Shown: positions 1 through 9,996 of the stretch, in pieces
Numbering within the stretch: the stretch's first letter is position 1
Layout of the letters: each line of letters begins with the position of its first letter
DNA from: Gliomastix tumulicola
Lineage: Eukaryota > Ascomycota > Sordariomycetes > Hypocreales > Bionectriaceae
Assembly (NCBI GenBank): GCA_001599755.1
Contig: BCHX01000015.1
Location: 65,880-87,443, forward strand
Direction: 5' to 3'
DNA length: 21,564 nt
Notes under the pieces: generated by a model
What the model saw: the letters and a program-made list of their open reading frames with translations, nothing else
What the model was told of the DNA's origin: nothing
Database searches by the model: none
Translations under genes and position numbers: made by a program

Positions 1-146
1 CCACACACACCACGTACTTCGATCACACACACCACACACACCACACACACCACACACTTCGATCACACACCACATACTTCGACCACACACACCAAATACT
101 TCGATCACACACACCACACACACCATACACACACCACACACTTCGA
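1..146. repeat. CA-rich minisatellite punctuated by ACTTCGA
   Basis: Runs of (CA)n with CCA interruptions are broken at irregular intervals of about 20-40 bp by the motif ACTTCGA, which occurs five times (near positions 17, 57, 79, 101 and 142). The array is cut by the window edge, so its full length is unknown. No CCCTAA or TTAGGG telomere repeat is seen. Confidence 0.85.
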
Positions 147-1690
147 GCTGCCACATCAGGCTTCTGCTGCACACACTGTAGCATCCTGAACGTGCGAATA
201 AACTAGCCCTCAAGGTGGCCTGTCACACTGTCAAGCGAGGCCATGCGCGCAAGACCTGAACCCTCCCGGGCATCAACTTCATTCCTTCATTCCCACACGC
301 ACACGCAAAAGTATCTACTTACTTACGTACACGTAAACACTGCGCCTCAGACGCGAGACATGTGCGCGAGGAGCACCAGTAGTGAGCCCAATGTCTATCG
401 CCCATCTGTCTCCCATCTGCCCAGCCCGGCCTTGACGCCAATTTTCCCCTCGCCTACCCTCCGTATATCACTAGCCTGTTACGCTTGTCAGTTGGGGAGC
501 CTTTCTGTTGACGGTGGGTTCGCTTCCGAATGGTAGTAGAGCGCATTGTCGGTCTTTCTTTCACAGGGCAGTGCGTAACGCCAGCCGCCATGGTGGCATC
601 TCGTCGGCGATGATGCTCTTCATTGTCCGCAGTGCCTAGAGGCCGTCGATTCTCCTGTACTATGGGCTCGGTGTCGTCCACCCCCTTTGCGGCGGTCCAC
701 TCAACCTTGGCCTTTTCTTAGGACCTTCTCTCGAGCCTTGGCCTTTGGCTGTTTAGCTCTAGCCGGCCTGCTTGTGTGCATCCATTTTTCGGTGTAGCTC
801 GCGGAAATTTCGGTGCAGTGACGTGATGATAGGCTCGGTATTCACCGATGCCATGGACTACAAGGAGAGGGCCCGTAGCCATCTTTACGCCCGAGAGCAG
901 CATGCGTCCTTTCCTGGCGGCCATGCGGCGAACTCGGCGTACTGATGCGGTAGCCAAGGGAACCGATTATTGGACGGTCTGAAGGGTGATCGGCGAGACT
1001 GGTTAGGCGATGGGATATCATACCATGGGTCATTCTCGGACAAAGAAACGGCAGGCTCTAGCATGGTGTCCGGGGACTTGGGCTACTCGCGCCGTGCGGC
1101 AGAGCGACGTCGCGTTGTACCTACGTAGCGGCACGTCGTGGGGATGAAGCCTCGTCCCTCGGCTACACGGCAAGATGGGCACTGTGCATCTTCAAGCATG
1201 AAGGGCTGCTCGTTCGGCGTGGCATTGGCTCGCTTGTCAGCTATGGGATCTGTGGCCTCGAGGTTAGGCTCTCCGGAATCCGGATGACGGCAATCTCGGC
1301 GCCGCGGCTACTCTAGAAGCCGAGAATTGCGCATTCAAGCCCAGCCAACGAACCGAACTTGCCAAGAAGGCAGCAAGAGTCCGTGGCAAACTACCATCAG
1401 CCCTCGGACGAACACTCTTGCCCTGGCATTCTTCGCACGAGGCAGCTGCAGCACCGTAGACTTTCGTAGAGACTGAGCTGGCCGGATGGGCTCCCCTGAT
1501 GCTCGGCATGGATACGCAACTCATTGGGCTCACATCGATGCTTGGTCAATGTTGTAGACTGACCATGTTGACTCGGGGCGCCATCGTGGGGCGGCGCAAG
1601 TCCAAAACGACGCCGAGGAGGGTGTGCCGGGGCTCATTGGCGTTCGGCTTCCCGGCCCTTACTCTCCTGGTACACCACGAAGCCGCCTTA
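147..1690. other. Long region without a supported gene
   Basis: Open frames here are short, mostly start at non-ATG codons, overlap on both strands and show no domain, splice pattern or compositional sign of coding. The one structured item is a 40-bp sequence at 1425-1464 that recurs at 17321-17359. The region lies 3' of the channel gene and may hold old, unrecognisable repeats. Confidence 0.6.
1425..1464. repeat. Dispersed short repeat, copy A
   Basis: About 40 bp beginning GGCATTCTTCGCA and containing GCAGCTGCAG matches 17321-17359 in the same orientation, with one 1-bp gap. Most of the differences after the gap are C/T or A/G transitions. The source family is unknown. Read on the minus strand, the two copies give loosely similar peptides, but no domain is recognised. 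Confidence 0.6.
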
Positions 1691-4257
1691 TCAGAATTCG
1701 GGGGTCTTCTCCCTGATGGGGGGGTAGGCGCCCTCCGTTTCCCACTGGATTCTGTTGTTCTTGTCTAGTCGGCAACTCTGGTCGCTAATATCGATGACCG
1801 GCTTCGTCTGATGAATTTCGTGCTTCGACTCGCCGGCGCTGTCTTCCGGGATCCACAGGACCGGAGGGGTGCTCGTGACGGACGGCGGCAAGTAGGCGTG
1901 GGCTAGTGTCTTCTTACTATCCGTACATGGGCTCGCGGTGTTCCCCTGGGGCACGAGATCGCGCAACGCTTCATAGTCGGCGTACACCCACGGCCTAAAG
2001 AATCTAGGGAGGAAGTTGCCCCGTCGGCCGCCCGAGCCGTTGGACGCCTGGTCCTGGCCAATCCGGATGAGCTGCTCCTTTCTGTAGAGTGTGCGGGGCA
2101 GGCTCGACAAGAGAGGTCCGAGAGAGCGGTTCAGCGCGATATGGTATAAGATGGTGAAGACGAGGAAGGCCGCCATCAGGGTAGCAGGACCCGGGGTCTG
2201 GGATATCGCAAACATGCCCACCATGCAGATCTCAGCGAGGTAGATGCCGAAGAAGAGGTGCTGAAGCGCCCTGGGGTAGAATAGCCCGCGAGTGTCGATC
2301 TCGGTACCCGTGACGAACAGGACGTTGTACCGATGAGCCAGATAAAACAGGCCCAGGGCCAACGTGGCCCAGAAAAGCATAAGGGGTGCGATGACGGCGT
2401 ATGTGATGCCTTGACCAATGAATTAGCAACGCCGCAACGCCTGGTCGATCGATCTCAATCGAAAACTCGGCTGGCTTCACCTACTGATGACTGTGATCGT
2501 TGTGTACACGGGGACCGTGCTGCCCCACGAGATGGTTCTGAGAGAGGTCCACCTAGCATACATGGCCCGCGGGGTGTCGGCCATCCACCTGTACAGCAAA
2601 TAGAAGACGAGGCACCCTGTGACCTGGGCAAGGACGTTGGATGCCATGGCGAGGCCCTGCACGATGAAGTACGAGATGTAGAAATTGGAGGATGTGGGAA
2701 TCGCCTGGCTGAGGATACGGAAGACCGCGCTTGGGCTCTCGACGATCTGAATGAGGACCGTCGAGGCGGCATCCGCCAGTGTGCGGATGAGAAAAACCTG
2801 AATGAGCTGAAAGCAGAAGTATGCATTCTGAGTGAAGAGCTCCCGGTGCGGTAGAGACACGGCCCCGGCGAGCGTAGCTAGCATCCTCATGATTTCAGGC
2901 ACCATGATCATGAGAACGGCGAGGGCAATGGAGGAGAGGAGGCCGGATACAGTGCCAAGAATCGTCTAGGGACAGTCATGTCAGTACAGCGCTGGGGCGC
3001 GACAGCGGGAGAGGTGTCAACACGTACGTCGGGTACATCACCTATCCACGCGAGACCATGGACCTGCTTGAGCACGTCGACCTGCGCGATCATGCCCACG
3101 ATGCCGACAGGGACCCCCCAGAATAGGATGAGAAGAGCCGTCAGGAAATAGACAACATAGTGACGGATGATTCTCTGCCACCAGGGGATATCTAGGTTCG
3201 CCCAGATGACCTCCTCAGGCTTGATGCCGATAAAGCGGGGAGCCATATGGAGCGCCTGATGGTGCGCGACCAACTGGAAGGCGGCCTGGGCCTCCGACTG
3301 CGATGCGAACTCGATGAAGACGGAGTGCCTTTTCTTGAAGACTTCCGCCAGATAAAGATCCTGCTCGGCCCTGGTGTCGTGTATGAGTTCCTTCAGTCGG
3401 CTGCGCGCCCAGTCGATGGTGTCGACGCTTCTGCCGACGAGACCCATGGGCCCGAGCCGATGGCGGGGCCGTGCGTCCTTCTTCCTCTGAAGCCCATTCT
3501 TGGTGCCGGAGCCATGAACGGCTTGCAAGAATCTCACCAGGCTCTTCTCAAGCAGCATGGCTGTCTCGTCGCGCTCCTTGACGAGCTTGTCGAGGCTTGC
3601 CGTATCGCCCACAATCCAGATTTGCTTTATTCTCTCCTCTCCAAAGACCTCCAGCAGAGCGTCTTCGCTCAGGAGATCATCGGGGACCGCGGTGAAGAGG
3701 ACCGTCCGGGACGAGATGCGTTGGGACTGGGCAGGGCTCAGGAGAAAGGCTTGACGCAGGGTAATGTAAAAGATGCATTCGCGGGTGATCGCATACATGA
3801 CGAAGCCGTAGGCCGCCCAGCCCACAAAGGTATGGGCGTACAGACGGTTGGCTTCCGTCTCAATGTTGATATTGCTGTACGAAATGCGCTCTAGTTGAGA
3901 CTTTCCGTTCGATGCCGTGGCGTGAACCGGGAAGAGGACAGACCAGGTGATGACCAGGCAAACGAAGGCCATGGTTGTGCAGACACGAAGGAAGCGAAGA
4001 AACAGGTAGGCGTCAAGGCTCTGGTGCTGTAGCGCGTATGTGTCCGGAATCGTCCAGAAGGCATGGAGCCAGTTGAACCACCCCTCTGGGAGCTTGGGGC
4101 TCCTCTCGTCGGCATGCAGAGACTCTAAGAACGTCCTCGGGGCATACAGCCTGCGCTGAGATCGGCGCAAGAGGAGGAAGATGACAAGACACACAACGCT
4201 GATGCTCAAGGCCGGCACTAGGGTACTAAGCATGTCTGTGGGTGTTGACTCAGTCAT
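1691..4257 (-). CDS. CSC1/OSCA-type calcium-permeable channel (DUF221 family)
   Basis: Multi-pass membrane protein of the CSC1/OSCA/TMEM63 family, whose members are osmo- or mechanically gated cation channels. Three exons are inferred: 4257-3028, 2965-2485 and 2409-1691, giving about 809 residues, normal for fungal members. Intron 1 (3027-2966, 62 nt) is GTACGT...TAG. Intron 2 (2484-2410, 75 nt) is GTAGGT...AAG with a GCTAAT branch site. Both restore a continuous family-like reading across the junctions (WIGDVPD/TILGTVSGLL and VYTTITVIS/ITYAVIAPL). Residues about 10-170 form the N-terminal membrane part with the conserved YAPRT and LQHQSLDAYLFLRFLR stretches. Residues about 180-355 match the cytosolic PHM7-like part (ISSRTVLFTAVP, VFIEF). 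The rest is the multi-helix channel core (SNFYISYFIVQGL) and the usual cytosolic tail (FFRPWVYADYEALR, LWIPEDSAGESKHE). I chose the ATG at 4257 because it sits just before the first helix, as in homologues. An ambiguous base at 4270 lies in the leader. No break is visible. Confidence 0.93.
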
Positions 4258-4420
4258 TCTGTCGAACGGGTGCCATGAAGGGGCGGGGGNGGGGGGTGGA
4301 TTGAGAATGTTTACTAGAGACTGACGGGGGCTGAATAGTCTCTTCCCTCGCCTCCCCAACGCGCTCGTCTTCGCCTGGCGAGGGCATATTGGCCTTGAGC
4401 CAGCTCAGAAAGTTCCCCAT
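4250..4420 (-). CDS. Upstream ORF overlapping the channel start codon
   Basis: An ATG at 4420, about 84 nt downstream of a TATA box, opens a 56-codon frame starting MGNFLSWLKANM. It ends with a TGA at 4252-4250, so it overlaps the channel ATG at 4257 in another frame. A possible leader intron (4314-4259, GTAAAC...CAG, 56 nt) would change this to a 4-nt ATGA overlap between the uORF stop and the channel start. In either form, ribosomes scanning from the 5' end should meet the 4420 ATG first. A role in limiting or coupling channel translation is inference. The peptide has no recognised domain, and one codon contains the ambiguous base. Confidence 0.45.
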   Translation of the reverse strand: MGNFLSWLKANMPSPGEDERVGEAREETIQPPSVSSKHSQSTPXPRPFMAPVRQND

Positions 4421-4503
4421 CGTTGTAGTCAAGCGAAGGTCGACATCCTGAGGGGTATGTTGCAGCGTGAGCAACGCCTCCCTTTCTCTGACCCTGATCG
4501 TAG

Positions 4504-4510
4504 ATTTATA
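4504..4510 (-). promoter_or_regulatory. TATA box of the channel gene
   Basis: TATAAAT on the minus strand lies about 250 nt upstream of the channel ATG and about 84 nt upstream of the uORF ATG. A similar box precedes two other minus-strand genes in this window. Confidence 0.5.
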
Positions 4511-5061
4511 CTCCTTCGTAGCGCGGACGGAATGGGCTTTTCAACGTTTGCTGCTTGCCCGGTCTTAGGCGAGATACCTGAGGACCATACTGGCCTATGA
4601 CCGATATTGGCCGTCGGGACAACGGCCTGGCCACTATGCGGGAAGAACAGGCCACAGCATCAATTTTCTGCCCGTGGCCAGACGAGGCCGAACCAGTAGA
4701 ATGCCGCTGCCGAAAGTAACCATACGAGCGCATTGTACCAAGGAAAAACGCCTTATTTGGGCTGACCACCACGGGGCGGTGTACGCGGCTGCCCAGACCA
4801 GTGTCTGATGCGCGCCCAGCGATGGGATCCTGAACGCACTTGTCATTTCTCCCCAGCGCTTGCCGTGGCACTATACGTGCTCGAATGGGACGCTTGCCTT
4901 GCGATAACTCCAGTTCGCCCTTGCGGCTGATGCGATGTAATCGAAAGGCTGGGACCGGATGGCTGCGTCGGGGGACTCTACTCCGAGTGCATGAGGAGTC
5001 GAGGACGGCGGGTATTTCTGGCGGCAAGGTCAGGCTACCTGTAACAACAACAAGCATAATA
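4511..5061. other. Intergenic region, no supported gene
   Basis: A 188-codon minus-strand open frame (5072-4506) and a shorter overlapping one exist, but neither shows a domain, a credible start or splice sites. This may be the upstream region of the channel gene together with the leader of the weak candidate gene that begins at 5062. The CAACAACAAC-rich leader-like sequence at about 5042-5061 favours the latter. Confidence 0.4.
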
Positions 5062-5337
5062 ATGCAATCCACTCACTCATACCATTTGCAACACCAACTA
5101 CAACTTCGGCTAGCCAGCAACGGTGAGTCTCCTTTGAGATCCTCGTCACGGCTGACACCGCCAGGCACGTCTACCCTCGATCTTGGTCAGCACGCCGCGC
5201 CACTCCCCGACTTACGCGACGAAACAACGAAACCACGCGTGTGGCCAATACGGGCGCTACAGGCACGTAGTCTTGAAGGAGCCATGGAAAATCATCTTTT
5301 CAATCGCGGACCTAGCTTGGTCGGCCCGAGCGAATGA
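5062..5337 (+). CDS. Weak candidate small gene with a 42-nt intron
   Basis: An ATG at 5062 follows an AACAACAACAAG-type leader and opens MQSTHSYHLQHQLQLRL. A splice-like pattern follows: GTGAGT at 5123, CTGAC at about 5152 and CCAG ending at 5164. That would be a 42-nt, frame-preserving intron, at the short end for fungi. The spliced product would be about 77 residues and ends with TGA at 5337. A shifted frame downstream (about 5410-5669, MQSTTKTVTLAPPVPARER...) is also protein-like, so this could be the first part of a broken or multi-exon gene. No family is recognised. The splice signals are the only real support. Confidence 0.25.
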   Translation: MQSTHSYHLQHQLQLRLASNGESPLRSSSRLTPPGTSTLDLGQHAAPLPDLRDETTKPRVWPIRALQARSLEGAMENHLFNRGPSLVGPSE

Positions 5338-5849
5338 TCTGGGCCGCGAGTTCCCTCTCGCTCCCGCTTGGCAGGCCACCCGAACGGCCACTTCTGGTTA
5401 CTGGTATCTACATGCAATCTACAACGAAGACTGTGACTCTGGCTCCGCCTGTGCCAGCCCGAGAGCGGCAAGCCGCCACACGCCTTCGGCTACAACGCCT
5501 ACGTGCCTTGCGCACGGCACCCCCTCCGACGGCCAACCTGAGGTCTACCATTCCAGGGCCGCCCCCGTCTCGGTCACGCGGCATGCTGCAAGTAGCTATC
5601 CGCCCCGTGTCTGTCTTCGCCTCTATGATGTCTCTACCGCTATATTCATGTAGAAAGCCTTCCGACTAGATGCGTAGGCTGGCTACCGTGGAAAGCGCCC
5701 CTATCCTTGCCTTGTGAACCTCCTCGTGGCCCTACTCCCGACAGCCCTAGCCACAAGCAAGAAGCCTACGTCGAGCGGTCCCCTTCAATGTAGAGAGCAA
5801 CTTGTATACCCCGCTCAACCAGCCTCCTATCCCTCCTCGCCCCATATGA
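5338..5849. other. Region without a firm gene
   Basis: A proline/arginine-rich open frame (about 5410-5669) is the only candidate, and it may be a frame-shifted continuation of the candidate at 5062. The rest is featureless. Confidence 0.4.
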
Positions 5850-5878
5850 ATATATATATGTGTGTGTGCGCGTGTGTA
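5850..5878. repeat. Alternating purine-pyrimidine tract (AT)n(GT)n(GC)n(GT)n
   Basis: Twenty-nine consecutive bases alternate strictly between purine and pyrimidine, passing from TA steps to TG, then CG, then TG steps. Tracts of this kind can adopt Z-DNA under negative supercoiling (established knowledge). Any local function is unknown. Confidence 0.8.
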
Positions 5879-6548
5879 AAATCATCTACATATATCCATA
5901 CCTTGTTTATATAGCCAGAGAGACATCAGCTCCTCCTTCCGGCCCCGTGGCCGGCCCCTTGGATGAGCCTGAGCATGAGTTTCCAATTTGCATCGCCACG
6001 GAACGGGCGTAGTACGGGCCCCCAACGCGTTCCGTGCCGAGTTCGCCGTCAGTGAGCCTAGGACATCGTAGACGAACGAAGAATGGGCCCCGATCGGATC
6101 GCCCTTCCCTCGGCCCTCCATGACGAAACAGACAACCCCCCGGAGACAAGCCCCCAGAGATCACCCCCCGCGGACAACCCACCACAGACTACACCGATTC
6201 CCAGACCGTAGGCTAGCGCAAGCACGCGTTGGCCTTGGCCGCCCACCTGCAACCTGCCCTGGGGGACGTCCTTGTCTAACCGCCGGACGAGGCCATCAAC
6301 GGCTGCTCACTCCTTCGAGCCCGGTGGGGCAAAGCCCGACTTTTCCACCACCCGCCCCAGGGGTGGCCTTGAGCCCTTCTCGTACTCCTCTCCCGGAGGG
6401 CGGCCGATCTCGGCCGAGTGCGTGATCAACTAAGTCAGCTCAACTAGCCCTCCTTCGCAGTTGAATTGATACCTAGTCAAGTACACTTCCGTCGGATTGG
6501 GGTTGGAAGGGCCTACCCGCCGTTGGGCTGGGGTTCATTGTTTGAGCC
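5879..6548. other. Region without a supported gene
   Basis: Overlapping short open frames on both strands have no domain. Local C-rich blocks with CCCCCC and CCCCAG runs occur at 6135-6180. CGGCCGA is directly repeated at about 6401-6418. The left end of the hAT remnant may fall here, but no terminal inverted repeat was identified by eye. Confidence 0.5.
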
Positions 6549-6600
6549 CAACCGCCATCTCCAACCGCCATCTCCAACCGCCATCTCCAACCGCCACCCC
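6549..6600. repeat. Four tandem copies of a 13-bp unit
   Basis: The unit CAACCGCCATCTC is repeated four times without a gap; only the last copy diverges (ending CACCCC). It abuts the 3' end of the hAT transposase remnant. Confidence 0.95.
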
Positions 6601-6606
6601 GTAAGG

Positions 6607-8055
6607 CTAATCTCCATAACCACTGCCGAGACAGGAATACGATACCGTTCCTGCTCCATGACGCAGGCTCTGCACCATCCCAATAGTGTGTCGGTCAAGA
6701 CGGGTTCGGAACGGCGATACCATCTTCCTTGCCCTGCTTAACGACCGCCTGGCCCTCGCCGACGCTGCACCAGATGGCACGCCGGCGGCCGTTCGAGAAA
6801 GGTTCAGACACTCCGTTTTGTGCTCCTGCCACCAAGAGAGTGGCCTGGACTGGTACGTGTCGTCTGCCGGGGTGAAGGACTGCAGCACCAATGTAGGCCG
6901 TAGGCCAGAGTTTATCATACTACTCGTTGAGCCCCATCCGCGCAAGGTTGATGCGGGCCGGGGCCAGAGCAGCGCTGCCCGCTCCCCAGCCATCCAGGAT
7001 GTCGGTGGAAAGATTCGGTGGGGAGAGTTCCATCGACTATCGTTGCCAGCGACGGGCCGCTCATTTCTTCTCGGTCTCTGGGTCCGCAGGCTCGAGGACG
7101 CTCGAGGACCCCGCTCTAAAGGTCTTCTTCCTACCACGTCAAGAGGCACTGTACATGCTACAGGGATCGCAAGATTGCTTTGTTGAGAATACGGAGGCGG
7201 CCAACTGGGTCCCTCCACCGCCATCGCTTGAGTGTGTCGGCGGGAAGAGAGTCGAAGTCGCATTCGGTATCCTGGTCGCCACCGCTCGTACGCTCTAGCT
7301 CCATGGCATCCACTGCCCCGCCAAACACCAATCGCCCGGTAGCGAGATTGGTACTATGCCCCAGACAGCGGAGACGGCGTTCGGCTGGGTCGAGTTCGAA
7401 TTCCTCGCCGAGCGCCGCCAGAGCTGAATCAGTGTTGCTGGCTTCATCAAGGACCATGTAGCCAAGCTGGTTGGCTCCAAGATCCCGCTCTAAGATCCCG
7501 CTTCGCCAAGATGTCAGCCACCCCATTGGCTAGAGTATCGCCAGTGTGCCGTCCAGACACGGCCGGCAGGGCCAGGAGTAGTTTCTGGTGCAGCCGTTGT
7601 TGGTCAACAAAGTAGCAATTGATCCCAAGTAAGGAGAGCCGACGGCGGGAGGTCCGGCTGTCGAATGTGAGGTGGATCTTGCCACGGGCGGTGTTCAGGT
7701 GTTCCGTCTCCGCTCCTTTCGCCCCATCGTACACGGACCACGGAAGATGGTCTCTTGTCCTTATACATCGGGTTGACGCATCCGATCAGGTGGTGGAGAT
7801 GCTCACTCCCGGTGAGTCTCAAAGGGAGGCTGCATGTGTTATCCAGTCGACAGGAAGCTCTTCGAACGCACCGAGATGGAGCCTCCCCAGGATGGTGGGA
7901 AGGATACGTTGATCTATTGGCGCCGCAGTCACGCCCAGATGTTCTACCCGGCCCTTGGTGCGGCTGGGGGGTGTCGCCTCTTTCCTTCCCGGGTCCTGTG
8001 CAATGAGGACAGAGTAGATACGAGAAGAGCGGTCCACTACTTGCCTTGATCCCAT
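6607..8055 (-). pseudogene. Decayed hAT-family transposase
   Basis: Segments in several minus-strand frames together match an Ac/hAT transposase. In order they are: an N-terminal part at 8055-7819 (AFEELPVDWITHA); SEHLHHLIGCVNP near 7800; GKIHLTFDSRTSRR near 7690; LGYMVLDEASNTDSAL near 7450; RRLRCLGHSTNLATG near 7370; DPVGRLRILNKAIL near 7190; and the C-terminal hAT dimerisation block (LSWWQEHKTECLNLSRTA, then RKMVSPFRTRL) at about 6870-6650. The first two acidic catalytic positions appear kept (FDSRTS, VLDEASN), although the usual tryptophan of F-D-x-W-T-S is arginine. The glutamate expected in the SAxxER motif is replaced (SARARRSLS). The part between the central region and the C-terminal block is much shorter than usual, so an internal deletion is likely. 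A 13-bp tandem duplication at 7479-7504 is one visible frameshift. The element cannot make an active enzyme. Its terminal repeats were not found. Confidence 0.88.
7479..7504. repeat. 13-bp tandem duplication inside the hAT gene
   Basis: AAGATCCCGCTCT is followed directly by AAGATCCCGCTTC. In transposase sense, the coding sequence before and after reads as family-like only if one 13-bp copy is skipped. This identifies the duplication as the frameshifting lesion between ADILAKRDL and GANQLGYMVLD. Confidence 0.85.
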
Positions 8056-9483
8056 GGATGTCTCGCGGATGCTTGGTCATAGTGGCACTACCGTTCGATT
8101 CGTATCGTACGAGAAGTGCGGCGGTTTTGCTAGGCGTAGGATTCTCGCCAAGATGATGCTCCTTGCTTGGCGGAGTCTGCGGCGTTGGGCCTGGGGTGAA
8201 GACTGAGTAAAGAGCCTCGCCGCAGTAGGGGGATGAATGCAGGGCCAACGACATTTCGGGGCCTGGCTGACCCAAGAAAAGACCCTGGTGGGGGCCGGCA
8301 TCCATCCTATTGGCTGCCGGGGGGCCGGACGTCTAGAGTCTATTAGTGAAGTGACAAAACAGCTCCCATCAGGGGCGACGCACCGCACCATCGAACGCCC
8401 GAAGAGTCATGCCCCTCCCCTCCATCTTCATTTCACGCGACAGTGCAGCTTTCTAGGCCGCCTGCGGTGAAGCTCGGCGCGCTGAGAAGCCACCGCGCGA
8501 CCCGAGGCGTCGCGTGCCACTTGGCTGCCGGTATGCCTACTTCCGCAAGCCACGTCGTGGTGTCATGCGGGGGACAAAAGGAAAACGGCCTATTCCATCA
8601 GCCCGTTGTTCGAAGGCGCCAGACCGACGCGACGTAAGCGCGAAGCTGGCGTTGGGGGCGAGGGGGTAGCCAAACGAGAAAGGCCGCTATGATGCCGTGG
8701 TTCGCTATTATGGCGGTTGGCCACTGGCTATTCGTGGCCAGTAGCGCGCCGTGGCTACGGGCACCGTCCTAGGCGGCGCTTTGGGAGGCTAAAAGTGGAT
8801 CTGACGGTGTTGGAGCTAGCTGGATGCCAACCCGGTGCTCTGCGTTGGGTGGATGCCAGGCGCGGGAGCGAGATGTCGATCGAGTTGGACCCACTGTTGG
8901 GGCGTCACAGCCTCGCCGTGTGTGCCACCTAAAGGCGCTTGATGCCGTCCGAGACCCAATTCGTCGCAGTCAGCGCCCGGCCGCTGAGCAACAACGCCTT
9001 CTGAGATTAGCTGCCGCTGCCACATGCACCGTAAGGGAGGAGGGAGGGTACCTTGGGGCGTGCCGGAAAGCGTGGGCTAGAAGGCCCCCGACACAGAGAA
9101 GGGAGAGCTAGTTGGAGGCTGGATAGATGCCCGACCCGCGCGAGATCAATCGCGTTGACATCCATCCATAGCCAAGGAGGAAACTAGGGCCGGGGCGGGG
9201 GGTATGCAGCGTTCTTCAGGCCAGCCTGCCGCGCCATCCCTCTCCCAGCGCCTCGACTACCGTGGTACAGACGTAGTCTAGGACACAGCCGTCTTCGTCT
9301 CGGCCGGAGGTGAGACGCAACAGCATGGCCGTGCGGGCAGGCTCGGCATAGCTAGCAGGTGCATGAGAATAGAGGTAGCATGGGTGGGGACAAGGAGGGA
9401 TGGACGGATGGACAAACGGAGCAAGTGCTTCAGCGCTACCCTATACCTAGGCATCGCGGGAGGGCGGGACAGTAGTCACGTGT
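8056..9483. other. Region without a supported gene
   Basis: The part just right of 8055 probably includes the decayed 5' end of the hAT element (an open frame reaches 8391 on the minus strand but is not alignable by eye). Beyond about 8640 only short overlapping frames are present. The palindrome TGGCCA occurs twice at about 8719-8741. GGATGGACGGATGGAC repeats occur near 9400. Confidence 0.5.
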
Positions 9484-9680
9484 GTGAGAGGGACGAGAAG
9501 GGAGAAGAGAGCTGGCTTCTGTAGAAGATGGGCAGAAAGGGGCAGTCGAACGGAGAAGGAGAGAGTGGAGAGGAGGGAGGCGTAGATGATGAGGGGATGC
9601 TGTGGCGGGATGCTGTGAGAGGATGCTGGGACGGGCCGGCGGGGAGAGAGGGGAGGAAGGGGGGATGGGGAGGAATGACG
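9484..9680. repeat. Purine-rich (GA/GGA) strand-asymmetric tract
   Basis: The plus strand is strongly enriched in G and A, with many GAGA, GGAG and GGGAGG runs. It includes three spaced copies of GGATGCTG at about 9593-9629. The long minus-strand open frames here (serine/proline-rich) are a by-product of this composition and are not called as genes. Confidence 0.7.
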
Positions 9681-9996
9681 AGTGAAAAGGGCTGAATACA
9701 GAGTGACGAACAGCCACGCGGTGCGTCGGGAGGGCTATATACCGAGGGAAAGTCGGGCGGGAGAAGGCTGGCGTGGGTGTGGCCGAAGGTAGAGAAGGGA
9801 TCATGGAGGGGTTCCTGAACGGGATGTTGGGGACGGAACTGTGGTGATCTGCGGGCGTACAGGGTGGCGTGTGGTAGTGGGTGATGAAGAGACATGGAGG
9901 CCGAGACGCCGGTGGAGGTGTGTTTGTGAAGCCAACACAGGGCGGCCGGGGTAGGAACGAGCTAGTTTGCGGACGAAGCGGGTCAGTTCAAGGCTA

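Noticed and set aside
1..146. Telomere
   Set aside because: The array is CA-rich but has no TTAGGG/CCCTAA repeats. Only a minisatellite can be claimed.
454..681. Minus-strand frame with VDDTEPIVQENRRPLG
   Set aside because: Briefly looked protein-like, but it has no ATG, no known family and ends quickly.
3247..3894. 215-codon plus-strand frame
   Set aside because: Antisense shadow of channel exon 1.
4506..5072. 188-codon minus-strand open frame
   Set aside because: No domain, no splice logic, and an unconvincing amino-acid pattern. It overlaps the better-supported plus-strand splice pattern at 5062-5164.
6607..7263. Single 218-residue protein from one frame
   Set aside because: Only its C-terminal part matches the hAT dimerisation block. 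The rest is out of frame with the transposase, so it was folded into the pseudogene.
9436..9895. Two proline/serine-rich minus-strand frames
   Set aside because: Explained by the purine-rich plus strand. No start context, domain or splice sites.
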